Of a stretch of DNA of 64,000 nt, positions 29,717 to 40,431 are shown one piece after another. The number at the start of each line of letters is the position of its first letter. Position 1 is the stretch's first letter. Under the pieces are notes generated by a model. The model searched no databases. It had not been told where the DNA came from and saw only the letters and a list, made by a program, of their open reading frames with translations. The translations under genes were made by a program, and so were the position numbers. Source of the stretch: Coprinellus micaceus (Eukaryota > Basidiomycota > Agaricomycetes > Agaricales > Psathyrellaceae); contig OX596336.1 in NCBI GenBank assembly GCA_951394405.1, positions 2,170,001 to 2,234,000 on the forward strand, given 5' to 3'.

Positions 29717-31328
29717 ATGCAGGCGATACTGAGTCGTGTAGATGGGATCCTGTATCCATTTTACTGGTATGTCACGTCCGTGTACTGTTTCGACCGATCC
29801 TCCATCTTGCCACAGTCAGTTCGCTACCTCAAACCCCATACAACCACCGCCGCCTCCAAGAGATCCATTATGCGGTTTACCTCTCGAACTATGGCTTGAA
29901 ATATTCCAACTGGCTACGTATTCTTTCCGGTCTACTTCTATCAAGCCCATGGACCCGTTTGAGACGCACCGTGCGTCAACGAGGAACATCATCAACACTG
30001 CGAACACGCCCGCACTCGCCTTACAGACAAAACTCGTCCTAGTGGCCGTTTGCAAGACGTGGAGAAATCTTGGGACACCAATACTCTACCGCCATGTCGT
30101 TGTCAGGAGCCCCATGCGAGCAGCTCTCATTCTGAGGACATTAGAAGACACCCAACGCAACCCTCCGTCAGAACAATTCCCGGCCTCGAACTCATCCCTT
30201 GGGCACGGTCAATGGGTTCGCCATATCGAGATATTCACTCATTCTCGCGGATGCACAAGTGCGAAATACCTGCAGACTGTCTTCAGCATTCTCCAACGTT
30301 GCCCTAACCTCCGGATTCTAAGCGGAACCTGGAATCACCCGCTACCCCCAACATTTTTGGACGCCATATCAACTCTCTATGGCCCATCGTTGGAAGGACT
30401 ATATTGGAATGAAACAACGTATAAGCTAGACCGCCAGCAGTACAGGTTCACTACCTCTGCCACTCTGGAATTCCTAGCCTCTTTCAAGTCGTTGATAATC
30501 CTTGATCTCCGTCATTCCAAGTTAAAGAACGAGCCCGACATTAACGAAGACTGCACCCGCCCAGTTCTTTCCTCTGTTCAACATCTCATCATCTCTACTA
30601 ATCCGTGGAGCGTTGCCGCCGCAATATGTCTCGTTCTACCACGGCTACGCGCCCTTACGGTGATCACTGGCAGCCGTCTTCCCGAATTAACTCGTGATGA
30701 CCGTCTTCATCAACTTGTCAAACTTCACGGCTCCTCTCTCGAGACGGTGGACATACTCCCCCCACCCCCAGATGAATCGACGCGTATGGCCAAGCGACTT
30801 CAGCCTTCATTATTTCTCCAACCAAGCGTGTGCCCTAACCTCACATCGATATCATTCCCGGCTTGCTCTACTCCATTTCCCGAAGACGGACACCCCTCCC
30901 TTCGACGAGTCGGATTGCGCGATGTCAAATCAGACTCACTGTATCCCGACCGCCCGGGTGATGCGAAGGACCATTTGAAGGCCATTCTTTCCTCAGGTTG
31001 TTACCCCAGCTTGGAATTGGTACAGACGGTTGGGTTCTATGTGGAGACCGAGTCAGACGCTTTGATCAAGGACGTATTTATCTGGTGGACGGAGCAATTT
31101 GCGAAGGAGGGTATCGACCTGTTAGATGGAGAAGGGGTGCTGTGGGAATACGAGGAGGTGGATCCGAATGCTGCTGGCGTCGAGAAACTGGAGGAGGACC
31201 CCAAAGAGCGAGAACGCCCAAGCTCAACCAGCTTGCAGAACGGCGGGGCGTCGGCGTCTCTGATCGAGGGAAATAGGAGAGAAGTGGTGAAGAAACAGAA
31301 AATTGAAGAAGTCAATAGCTCGAGTTGA
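29717..31328 (+). CDS. F-box-like protein, copy A of a tandem pair
   Basis: F-box proteins usually recruit substrates to SCF ubiquitin ligases through Skp1. The F-box-like motif is LPLELWLEIFQLATYS near the N-terminus. It is followed by ~400 residues of irregular leucine-rich strands (FLASFKSLIILDLRHSK, LVLPRLRALTV, CPNLTSISFPAC) as in LRR-type F-box proteins. The C-terminus is acidic then basic. Two N-termini are possible: an ATG at 29742 in a single exon (528 residues), or an ATG at 29717 with a 48-base intron (GTATGT donor, CCACAG acceptor) that enters the same frame with correct phase just before the F-box; I prefer the latter because the donor is strong. Its paralogue follows 509 bases downstream on the same strand. 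Confidence 0.78.
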
Positions 31329-31837
31329 GTGATGGGATACGGCTTCACTCAATTGACAACAGCTCAACGCCCACTCTCATCGACGCGAGCTAGCTTCTTA
31401 GCACTTGCAACATACATTCCATAGATAAGCTATCTGGTTCGTAGTACCGTGGATATATCAAGAGGCGAGGAGACTGCGCTGGACTGCGCTTCATTTGTTG
31501 CTCCTTCTCCTAGCGATGCATTCCGTTCATGTTCTCATCGGAATACCGTATATCCGTTGGTCTCGAACAAGCATGGATGCTTTTGTCGCCGACGATTCAC
31601 GAACACCGGGTTTTCTCACTTCGCCCGCGCTTACCTCGATTAAGCGCCCAGGTCAGGGGCGTCGCGTGGGAGGATGATACTCGGCTCCGACGTGGGAACA
31701 CAAATGACGCCGCATTGTCCCTTCAACAGGCTTCGACTCTAGCTTTGGGTGTACGAATCCTACCCCGTCTGTCGGGCTTTCAGAAAGCTGCTCAAGACCA
31801 AACCCCTCGACCAGCAGCAGCGTAGCAGCAGATAAAA
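31329..31837. other. Spacer between the tandem F-box-like genes
   Basis: 509 bases without a recognised feature. Open frames of up to 98 codons on both strands lack any motif. It should hold the end of gene A and the promoter of gene B. Confidence 0.5.
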
Positions 31838-33397
31838 ATGGGTGAAGATGTGCTCTTGGCCCTGAGACCGTCCAGCTGGTACGGTTGCCCTTTATTAAAC
31901 GCGGAATGGCGCTCAGCATGTTGCCTCTTCAGTGAATTGGGCTCGCCCCTCCGGCCTCTCTCCACAGTTTCTCTACTTGAGCTACCCCCCGAGATCTGGC
32001 TGGAGGTATTCCAATTCGCAATCCACGTCCCCCGCTCCACAAGCCTTCGACCTTCAGATCCCTTCACAACAAGGCGGGTACCCTCTTGGAACATTGTCCT
32101 CGCCCAGAACACATCGGGGGGTGCACTGTATACCAAAGTTGCTCTGAGCTGCGTCTCCAAATTGTGGCGAACCCTTGCTCTGCCTCTGCTCTACCAGCAT
32201 GTCGTTATCAAGGGTCCAATGAGGGCGAAGCTTATCCTCCGATCCCTAACAGAGAGCCGCCGGAACGGCGATTCTCCTGGCCATGGCAGGTGGACCCGGC
32301 ACATAGAGGTCCTGACGCACGCTCGAGGCTCTGGGAGCTTGCAGTACCTCCAGAACGTATTTGGTATCTTCCGATGCTGCCCAAACCTCCGCATGCTGAG
32401 TGGAACGTGGAACCACCCCCTCCCGTCTCCCTTCTTGGACGCCATCACAAAGATGTACGGCCAAGGGATGGAGGAGCTTTACTGGAACGAGATCGCGGTT
32501 CAGGTGGCGAAGCGGGCGGTCAACACCCTCACCACAGTCGCTACTTTGGATTTCCTCGGTTCTTTCAACTCGCTTCAAACACTCGATTTGCGTCACTTCA
32601 AGGCCAAGGAGTGTTCGACCACTGCCAGCGTGGGCACTCCTGCTACAATCCCACTTCTTCCCTTGGTACAGCACCTCATCATCTCCACCAATCCGTGGAG
32701 CGTTGCCGCCGCGAGTAGGATAGCTCTGCCACGTCTGCTCTCCCTCACGGTCAAGGTTACGCGGGGCTTCATCCACCCTGTGGAGGACGGATCTTCTGAA
32801 AGCGAACTTCTGGATCGCTTAGTCAAAGCGCACGGCCTTTCTCTCGAATCGGTTGATATACACCCGGCATCTCCAGACGACGATCTAGAACAATACTCTT
32901 TGAACGCGCCTTCAGTAAGACCCATGGATCCAGGGCCATTCCTCAACACGGAAGCCTGCCCCAACCTCACATCGATTTGCTACCCCGTGTGTCCAGAATC
33001 CCTTCCACTCCCTGGCAACGAACACCCGACGTTGCGGCGCATCGGCTTGCGAGACGTCAAGGCTGACCTCCTCGCCATTACCCGTGATAAGCCAGACCAC
33101 GTTGCAAAAGACCACCTGCAAGCCCTCTATCACAATGTGACTAGGTACCCCGGCCTGCAGCTAGTCCAGACTATTGGGTTCTGTGTTGGTAAATCTACGA
33201 TGAAGGATGTTTTTATTTGGTGGGTAGAGCACTTTTCTCGGAAAGGGATACTGTTGCTGGATGGCGAAGGGGTGTTCTGGGAGTATGAGGAGGTGGTTGT
33301 GCCGAAGCCTGCCCCTGGTCAGGGAGCTGCTGCTTTGCGAAAAGGGATGACGGACAAGGGGAACCCCGGTGTTGTATGCTGGACGGTGATGGACTGA
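31838..33397 (+). CDS. F-box-like protein, copy B of a tandem pair
   Basis: A single-exon frame of 519 residues, clearly paralogous along its whole length to the gene just upstream. Shared blocks in the same order are LPPEIWLEVFQFA (F-box), the LYQHVVIKGPMRAKLILRSL segment, CPNLRMLSGTWNHPLPSPFL, VQHLIISTNPWSVAAA, CPNLTSI, RIGLRDVKADLL, KDVFIWWVEHF and LLDGEGVFWEYEEV. The N-terminus differs from copy A: about 45 residues starting MGEDVLLALRP precede the F-box. The C-terminal tails also differ; copy A ends in an acidic/basic tail and copy B stops soon after the conserved DGEG block. The role is presumably substrate recognition for a Skp1-Cullin ligase, inferred only from the F-box-like motif. 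Confidence 0.78.
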   Translation: MGEDVLLALRPSSWYGCPLLNAEWRSACCLFSELGSPLRPLSTVSLLELPPEIWLEVFQFAIHVPRSTSLRPSDPFTTRRVPSWNIVLAQNTSGGALYTKVALSCVSKLWRTLALPLLYQHVVIKGPMRAKLILRSLTESRRNGDSPGHGRWTRHIEVLTHARGSGSLQYLQNVFGIFRCCPNLRMLSGTWNHPLPSPFLDAITKMYGQGMEELYWNEIAVQVAKRAVNTLTTVATLDFLGSFNSLQTLDLRHFKAKECSTTASVGTPATIPLLPLVQHLIISTNPWSVAAASRIALPRLLSLTVKVTRGFIHPVEDGSSESELLDRLVKAHGLSLESVDIHPASPDDDLEQYSLNAPSVRPMDPGPFLNTEACPNLTSICYPVCPESLPLPGNEHPTLRRIGLRDVKADLLAITRDKPDHVAKDHLQALYHNVTRYPGLQLVQTIGFCVGKSTMKDVFIWWVEHFSRKGILLLDGEGVFWEYEEVVVPKPAPGQGAAALRKGMTDKGNPGVVCWTVMD

Positions 33398-33720
33398 GAA
33401 TGAAGACATCTATATTCTATTCGTATGGAAGGGAATGTGGGGGTACAAAGAGTGGACTGCGAACTACCCGGAGCAGCTGCTAGTAGTTCGCGAGAGAAAG
33501 CACGCAGAAAAGCATGATAGGTCGTAGTTTGGAAGTACATCTATAAAATTTCATGAGTGTGCGGCTCTTAGATTCCCCCCTTATAGGGTGCGACCGATCC
33601 AACCACGACCCTCCCATATTATCCCTCCTGAGCTCCTTGCTACTCGTGGTTATCCAAATTGGTACGTGGCTTGACCCCTTCACCTGCGGTGTTGGTATGT
33701 GTTCCGGAAGCCGGTCGCGT
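33398..33720. other. Short convergent intergenic region
   Basis: 323 bases between the ends of F-box gene B and the mitochondrial carrier gene. No gene was recognised. Confidence 0.5.
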
Positions 33721-34972
33721 TCATAGTTTGTCGAGAGCACGCATGGCCAGCTCGAATCCAAGGAAGGTGGCACCGTTGGCGAACGGTGAACTAGAGCCAG
33801 GACCGTAAGCAGGCGTAAACAAGAGAAGAGTCGGCGAGCATACCGAATCAAAGTGGGACCTAAACCACGGGTGAAGGCGCTAATGCCCTCCGCACGCCAG
33901 ACAGTGCGGACACAGTCCCATGTCGACTTGTACTTCTTGCCAGTCTCAATGGAGAACCCGTCGGTCTGCATTCGGGACTTGATCATATCAATGGGGTAGA
34001 TGACAGCCCACAGCTGTTAAAATGAAAAGGAGGGTCATAAGAGCATGACCATAGTCGAGCATGGGGCGCAGGACAACTTACAGCATAGCCAGCAGCAGCA
34101 CCATACAGGACAGCGTTCAAAGGGTTGATCTGGTCTCGCCTGATGCCCTTCTTGGCCATTTCCCGCTGAACCAACTCCTCATATGCGAGGAAATAGATTC
34201 CATAGCCCGAGGCTTCACGATAAAGGGTTGCCACCTGGCCCTTGTAAATTCCAGCAATACCACGCTGCGCGTAGATCTTCTTGACAGCATCCAAAGGGCC
34301 GGAGTAGAGGGGACTGGTGTTGGACTGCGTTTGGAGACCTATCGAACCATAGTGAACGGTAAATACGGTGCAGGGTCAATTTCGGGACAGAAAATATAAA
34401 AAATACGACGCACGAATACGGATGTGCTCAACAGGCCCAGACACGACACTGTTCGCCAACCCAGCGAAGACTCCCGCGCTGAAGAGCTGGGAACGGGAAA
34501 GCCTTCCAGAGCCCTGTCCTTGTGCGGCATTTTGGGCAGCGAAGAAACGTTTGGCGTACTCGAGGGCTCCGAATTGGATAGAGACGCAGACACCAATACC
34601 CAGAAGAGGGGTCGCAGTTCCCTAGGAGAAATTGTGAGATATACAGGCCAAGATTCGTGGAGAGAACGAACCCAGCCACACCTTGTAGAAAGCAAAGGGT
34701 CCCTCGTTCTTCAGAATCCCTCCTGCGCAATCGAGCATGCCAGTGTAGGTGCCCTTGGCCGAGGTTTGCATCCTCTGAGAGCACTTTAGCATTTGACCAC
34801 GCCGTCCTTGCCCCATATCTGACTCACCACTTTGACGATGTCGAATGGCTGGCCCACGAGGACCTGCACACATGCTATTCAACCAATGCACTTCCATAGC
34901 TCCAGAGCACAGTCGTACCTGGCAAATGCCACCAGCTGTTCCAGCAGTGAGATCCTTGACTGTCTTGGACAT
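33721..34972 (-). CDS. YMC1: Mitochondrial solute carrier (Ymc1-like)
   Basis: An inner-mitochondrial-membrane carrier with three repeats of about 100 residues. It starts MSKTVKDLTAGTAGG. The repeat signatures are GQPFDIVKVRMQTS (first P-x-D-x-x-K-x-R), GPVEHIRIRLQTQ (second, a PVEHIRIR variant) and YPIDMIKSRMQTDGF (third). The EHIRIRLQTQ form is typical of the Ymc1/Ymc2 subgroup rather than carnitine (Crc1) carriers. Ymc carriers have been linked to glycine and glutamate metabolism, so the substrate here is only inferred. Six or seven exons join in phase; the last encodes PFANGATFLGFELAMRALDKL and ends at 33721. The open frame upstream of the ATG begins only with TTG, so 34972 is used as the start. 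Divergent from the zinc-finger gene, 253 bases away. Confidence 0.88.
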
Positions 34973-35225
34973 CTTCTCGACGCAACTACAGAGCTCAGGA
35001 GGAGGGACGAACGAACCAAGGGATGAGAGCAGAGCAATTGTTGCCCCGATAATGCAGCCGAAAATCAAAATGCACCATACATAGATAAGATAAGATCTCG
35101 AGGCCGATGCCAATCACGCACAAATCCACTGCACCGCTCAATTATTTCAAACTCTGCTTGAAGTTGAAAGACAATAACACTTGCTCGACTTCAGCAATGG
35201 GGAGCTCTTGAATCTGTTCTCTGAC

Positions 35226-37073
35226 ATGGACGGCATACAAGAGGCCTTGACGACGACCGATTCTTCTAGCTTGCAGCCACCGCCCCCGAAGGATGACGAC
35301 TGGAACAGCGACTCCGATTCTGACGACGATGAGGACAATGATTCCGACATAGACGCTGAGGCAGAGGAGATCGCCAGGAGGCTAGGCGAGCAGCTTTGGG
35401 CTCTCAACAATGTCTCCGCGCCGGCGCCAGAGCCTTCACCTGTGCTCTCGGAACCTCAACCAGGAGCAACGAAGGGAGAAGAGGCAGCTCTGGAAACTAT
35501 CAGGACAATTCTGACAATATTGGAGAATGACCCACCTGCAAAGGCTCTCTTGGAGGCAACGGCATTGCCGGGCCTGGCCCATAATGTCCTGGGTGTGCTG
35601 CAGCAAAGCGCCAACTCCAAATCTGTCGCGAAATCCATCATGTCGCCCCTGAGCCAGGTGCTGGTCGAGCTCGCTCGGTGTGAGCAACTCTTCGGCGACC
35701 TGAGGCTTTCAAACGCGCCGGCGATTCAGCTGGACAGAGGCAAGCGGAAGCGGGACGAACTCGAAGACCACGACGCGAGGCTGGCGAAAAGGCCGTATAT
35801 CCCTGAAGAAGATATGCAAACACAGGTGATGGAGGCATGTCGAATCATCAGCCAGGCCCTCTCGACGGCTCCATCCACCACGCTCGATCCTGCCCTCGTC
35901 TCTTCGATCCAAATCCCTCTCCACCAGGTTTTCCTGTTCGCAGTGACATCTTCTGCCAGAGTTGGCCCGGCTATGCACGCTCTTCAAGAGATCAGCGGTC
36001 TCATCCAGGTCATCGGCGTGCTGAGTGGAATCCAAATAGGACAGAATCCACATCCTTTTCATCCTTGGGCTCCTACCGACATTGGCACCGCGGTGTACCC
36101 ATGTCTAATAGCGGGGTGCTGCAAGATCTTCTCCAGGTTGTACAGCCTGCGAGCTCACCAACGGAACCACGCTGTCCACCGGCCTTACCGATGCACGATT
36201 TGTCCCGCGTCGTTCGCGAGGAATCACGACCTCAAGAGGCATATACGGTTGCATGATCGGAAGGCTTGGAAGTGCGCCGCATGCCAAAAAAGCTTTTCGC
36301 GGCGCGACGCCTTCAAGCGGCACAAAGACGGGTCTCGGGCACGGGGACTTCGGAGCGAGGATTGCGGGACGGCAGAGGTTATCGAGGTGGAGCTTGACGA
36401 AGAAGACGCAAACGACATTTCTCGGGAGGAGAGGAGAGCAAAACTCTGGACGGGCCTAGCAAACAGTCATGCGGCGGGGACCATACACACGCACCGTGAC
36501 AACTTTGTTATGGAGGAAGGCGAGATCCCGGAGAATATCATACAGATCACTCAAGCATCCGTGTTGGGACTCCACGGACTCCTCCAGGCGCATGTCGGAA
36601 ATGTGCTGGGCGTACCTGCTCCCCACGGGGGCCAGCCACAGCCTCCAATCGTCGACGCTGCTGGAAGCCAGGCCACACTTGCCAGTGTGATAGCTCGTGC
36701 CCAATCACAGGCCATGCCCGCGCCCTCGCCGCCCGAACTCGTCGTCGGGGTGCAAGACCCAGCCATGGACGCTGGCGTGGCACCACAACAGGAAGGGGAT
36801 GCGGTTCAGAGTGCCGGGCAGCCAATATCAGAGGACCTTGCCGCAAGTGCCTCCAACCTGACCCCCACCCCGCTGTCCATGTACGGCTTATCTGATGAGC
36901 AGACCAAGTTGTTAGAGCTTGCGATCGCGAATGCCGCGTCTCTGGCGCAGGCACAGGCTGAGGCCGAGGCGGCGTTGGAGGAGGAGGATGAAGACGACTC
37001 AGACCAAGATGACGAGGAAGATGACGAGGGCGGGGAACAACCTTCAGGCACGCAAAACCCTGTGGCTGTCTAG
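35226..37073 (+). CDS. C2H2 zinc-finger protein
   Basis: A single-exon gene of 615 residues. An acidic N-terminus (runs of Asp and Ser, DSDSDDDEDNDSDIDAE) precedes a helical middle part. Around residues 295-390 there are three zinc fingers: a first with C-x4-C and H-x3-H (CLIAGC..HQRNH), a second canonical one (CTICPASFARNHDLKRH) and a third whose last ligand is probably a Cys or an out-of-register residue (CAACQKSFSRRDAFKRH then SEDC). A helical Ala/Gln-rich region and a strongly acidic C-terminus (EEEDEDDSDQDDEEDDEGG) follow; such acidic ends are often activation regions. Probably a transcription factor; targets are unknown. The frame upstream of 35226 begins with TTG, so the ATG giving MDGIQEALTTTD is chosen. 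Confidence 0.82.
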   Translation: MDGIQEALTTTDSSSLQPPPPKDDDWNSDSDSDDDEDNDSDIDAEAEEIARRLGEQLWALNNVSAPAPEPSPVLSEPQPGATKGEEAALETIRTILTILENDPPAKALLEATALPGLAHNVLGVLQQSANSKSVAKSIMSPLSQVLVELARCEQLFGDLRLSNAPAIQLDRGKRKRDELEDHDARLAKRPYIPEEDMQTQVMEACRIISQALSTAPSTTLDPALVSSIQIPLHQVFLFAVTSSARVGPAMHALQEISGLIQVIGVLSGIQIGQNPHPFHPWAPTDIGTAVYPCLIAGCCKIFSRLYSLRAHQRNHAVHRPYRCTICPASFARNHDLKRHIRLHDRKAWKCAACQKSFSRRDAFKRHKDGSRARGLRSEDCGTAEVIEVELDEEDANDISREERRAKLWTGLANSHAAGTIHTHRDNFVMEEGEIPENIIQITQASVLGLHGLLQAHVGNVLGVPAPHGGQPQPPIVDAAGSQATLASVIARAQSQAMPAPSPPELVVGVQDPAMDAGVAPQQEGDAVQSAGQPISEDLAASASNLTPTPLSMYGLSDEQTKLLELAIANAASLAQAQAEAEAALEEEDEDDSDQDDEEDDEGGEQPSGTQNPVAV

Positions 37074-37340
37074 CCATACTAAATGGGACACTGGCTCAAC
37101 ACGCGGAGGTCAGTTTCTGCTTCCCCGTCCGTATAAGAAATACATAAGCTAAAGATACATGATACAGCTTTGAAATCACCTAGTCCATCGTCGTATCAGG
37201 GAAAGGTCGTCAACACCGGTCGTACATATGCACAAGTGCATTTTAAGGAAAGTCGAAGAGAAACGTATCTGTAAGGCCTCCGTCAAGCCCGAAAACCGAA
37301 TAGTCATCCCAAAACTCACCAGGAAAAGAGGGTCGGACGG

Positions 37341-37700
37341 TCACATCTTTGGTTTCGTATCTGGCCGCCGCGGTGTTGAGTAGCGCGTTTTTACGCTTGC
37401 GTCTAGCCTCCGCCATTTATCTTGACTTTCCGCGCTTTCCCGCTTCCAAGCATCCGCTATTGCTTGCGCCAAGGGTGACATTGGTGCTGTTGCAGGTGTA
37501 CTGGCGGTCTGCCGCGGGCGGGTTTGCGATGACGATTGTGAATCGGAGGTCATCTGGAGGACCATGTTTTGCAGCATACAGGATACTAAGCGGATCCGAG
37601 GCGAGGGTAGATGGAGCAGGAATGCTTACAGCGGTGTACGTGCGTCCTCTCTTGCTAAGGACACCCGCTGCTGTTGGAATGGAACGCGATGCCTGTTCAT
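37341..37700 (-). CDS. Small two-exon gene candidate
   Basis: On the minus strand an ATG at 37700 opens MNRHRVPFQQQRVSLARE. A short intron (acceptor CGCTTAG) can be removed from either of two nearby donors. Using GTACAC leads into the frame with PLAQAIADAWKRESAESQDK and ends TKPKM at 37341; using GTAAGC leads to a different short C-terminus ending near 37418. I favour the first because its helical, charged end looks like real protein and faintly resembles the last helix of an HMG box. No family can be assigned and the model is uncertain. It is convergent with the zinc-finger gene. Confidence 0.35.
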
Positions 37701-40431
37701 TCTTATATTATTATTTGACGCGGCGAGGGTGTTGAAGAATGCTTGGGATCAGTGCGAGGCTGAGTCGTTACGCACAGATGGATGGGTTTCGAATGACCAA
37801 CGGGTTCAATCGAATTTGCACACAGGCCGAGGGTAACTGAAAGACAAAGGGTGCTCTAAATAGGGTAAGTTCAAAGGGAAGGATTTAGTCGCAAATATGA
37901 CCGGAACATGCCGTTTTGGGAAGGTTGACCCGTGGAAGAGAGGCGCTCAGGAAGGAAGAGGGTAGTGGATGCCAGAAGGATGCGCGATCGAGGCAGCGCA
38001 GTTGGTGGTGTTGTAGGCGAAGGGGCCAGCGTGAAGATGGGAGGAGGGAAAGACCGAATCGTAAGTGCGAGAAGTCCAAGCTTATAAACGGCAAAGATGA
38101 TAGTTAGGCCGCAGGAACGCGATTAACGCATTCGTGTCGAGTTTCAAAATGATGACAGGTCAATGGTGGGTTTATAGAGCGTCTGAGACTGTGACTGACG
38201 CCCTTCTTCCTTCTTTGGACTGTGATCTACTCCTTGGGAGAAAGGACACACGGCGAAAGCGAGTTTGAAGAGGATCGCGACAAAGACTCGTGGACGACGA
38301 CACAAGGCTGCGGGGCGGTTTCCTCCCTTTCTCTTTCTGTTGTCGCACTGAGCATCGGTGAAGTTGCGATCGAGATCTCGCGATTTCCGCCTCAGGAAAT
38401 CGGGTGTTGTGATGATATGGATCCCAGTAGTAGCATGCCGTATCCTCTCGAGTTCTTGAGAGCACGCGCTGTTGACGCTGGGATGCAGGCCAGGTACATA
38501 CGCCCCGGTAAACGTCCGCCTCCATTCCATGTTGCCGTTTCCATGACCCGTTCCACTGACCCAATGGTTCCATTTCGCTTCTCGTTTACAGGGACATATA
38601 TCGGCGTTCATAGCAAGACAGGCCCTTCCCACTTGGTCGCACCTCCACGCCCGCAAGGTCCGCGATCTCCTAGCAGGTCTTAGAGATCTCAAAGAAAGCA
38701 GTGGCGTAATAACCACTCTCGGAAGTCAATGCTTTCTCGGATTTGGGCTGACTTTGAGACGACCCATCCGCCCTTGTCGACACCTAGATGGAGCTCCCTC
38801 TGGTCTAATCTGCCTACACAGGGTCAGCGTTACTCTATCCCCGTCTTGGGGGCTGTTTTGCTCTCTCCTCCAGGCCCACTTCTGAGGCGTTGGTGGCTCG
38901 TACATAACACCCCAGATTACCTCCGACCGTCAGGCCGGGGCCCCGAGAGGAGCTCCTGTCATCTGGACCTGGCGTGCCACATACCTAGCCACCGATAGCC
39001 CTGAACCGGTGGCGGGCAACGACGTCATTATGTGAGGAAGTCCATGTCGCTGTGCCGAACTGTATGGTCACAGTTCGAGCCAAGTTCGAGCAATCCCGGA
39101 CGTTGGATTGGGGTTATTTTGCAAATGAGGGGATTCGGTACGGTATCCGGACAGAGGGCCGACAGGATTTTGGCACTGCACCAACGACGAAAGCGCATAC
39201 CTCCTGAATATTACCACCTTGTCCTGCCTATCTATTAGCAGGGTGTTTGACATGGGTTAGGCACGAGATTCTGTGTCGGTCCTTGTTGAGAAAAGGAAAG
39301 ACCGAGAGAAAGAGAAAGAACCACTGGCTGGGCACGCTATGATATTCCACAGATACCGCATGACACGGGGGTTTCAAACACACAGCGCTCGGACTCCACA
39401 CATCTAATGTTCCCCAAGTCCTAGACCCTGGAATCCAGACGGTAAAGGGTCAGAACCCCTGGCTGTGACGGCGACAGGCTGAACGGAAATGAGGTGAAAC
39501 CCCGCCCAGGGTCAGCCTTTCACTCGCTCGACGGGTCCGAGGAACCTCGAGGCAAAGGTCACCGGAGTGGAGCCACTGGGGTATCTTCCATGCAGTTAAT
39601 GGACTCGTGAATGGCTCCCCTACCGCCGAGATACCCAGATCTTGAGGGCGTTGGATACGCTGTATCGGCCGCGAGTACTAATTCATAGTCGGGAACCCCG
39701 GTGTTCAGATAGGTTGCCCAGATATGTTCCCTTCCGTGAAGCGCCTAGCGAGTTCCCTTCACCGCCAACGGGCTTGTCGCGGAATCCCAAAATGTCACTC
39801 CCGTGTATGCACTTTCATTTGGCACACGACAGGCTTACCCGTCTTATTCAGTTGTTTGAATGGTTAGGGGTTTCCGCTGAATTGCAGTGAACACGTTGTC
39901 GCACCCAATCCATGGTCTTGGACGGCCATACCTGAATCCCAACGATAAGGTTAACAGTGGCCGACACAAGGTTAATGAAAGAAAGTGCACGCGCCGCTGC
40001 CAGTGCGGTGCACGATCGTCAGCTTATCAGCGAGCCGCGAAACTTGAATGCAACCGCTACGCCGCAAGAGATCTGGTGTGCAAACCTTAGATTCACCAAG
40101 CTCAAGGTCTGGTGATTCCCCACGTGCAGGTTGAGACGAGGTGTGGGGTAGCATATACAGATCAACCACAGTGTATTCCCAATGAACCCTAGAGCACGAC
40201 ACTGAAATGTGCCCAACTGAAAGAGAACATCGAGACCAAGACAAGGAATGTTGGTGATAGGTGAAGCGACGGTATCGAACCAGAGTCAGGTGTCCTCGCA
40301 CCGGTCGATTGGGTCCCCGTAGCCGCAGCCTTCTGTGTTCGTGCACCGGGATTGCCATGTGTCGACGCGTTTTCTACCCATCACATGAAAAGGTGAATGA
40401 AAATAAGCTGTCGCAATTCGGAAATGAGTTT
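37701..40431. other. 2.7 kb stretch without a recognised gene
   Basis: Open frames of 60-190 codons occur on both strands (the longest, on the minus strand, covers 38144-38716), but they overlap in several frames and show no domain or coherent splicing. No tRNA or repeat was recognised. A tract rich in GAA and AGA lies near 39290-39320. Confidence 0.5.

Noticed and set aside
34973..35113. 47-residue N-terminal extension of the mitochondrial carrier with a hydrophobic helix
   Set aside because: Starts with TTG, not ATG; family proteins normally begin close to the carrier repeat.
38144..38716. 190-codon minus-strand ORF
   Set aside because: No recognisable domain, and overlapped by long frames in other registers.
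40261..40360. tRNA-like sequence around a TCGAACC motif
   Set aside because: The T stem does not pair and no acceptor or anticodon arm can be formed.
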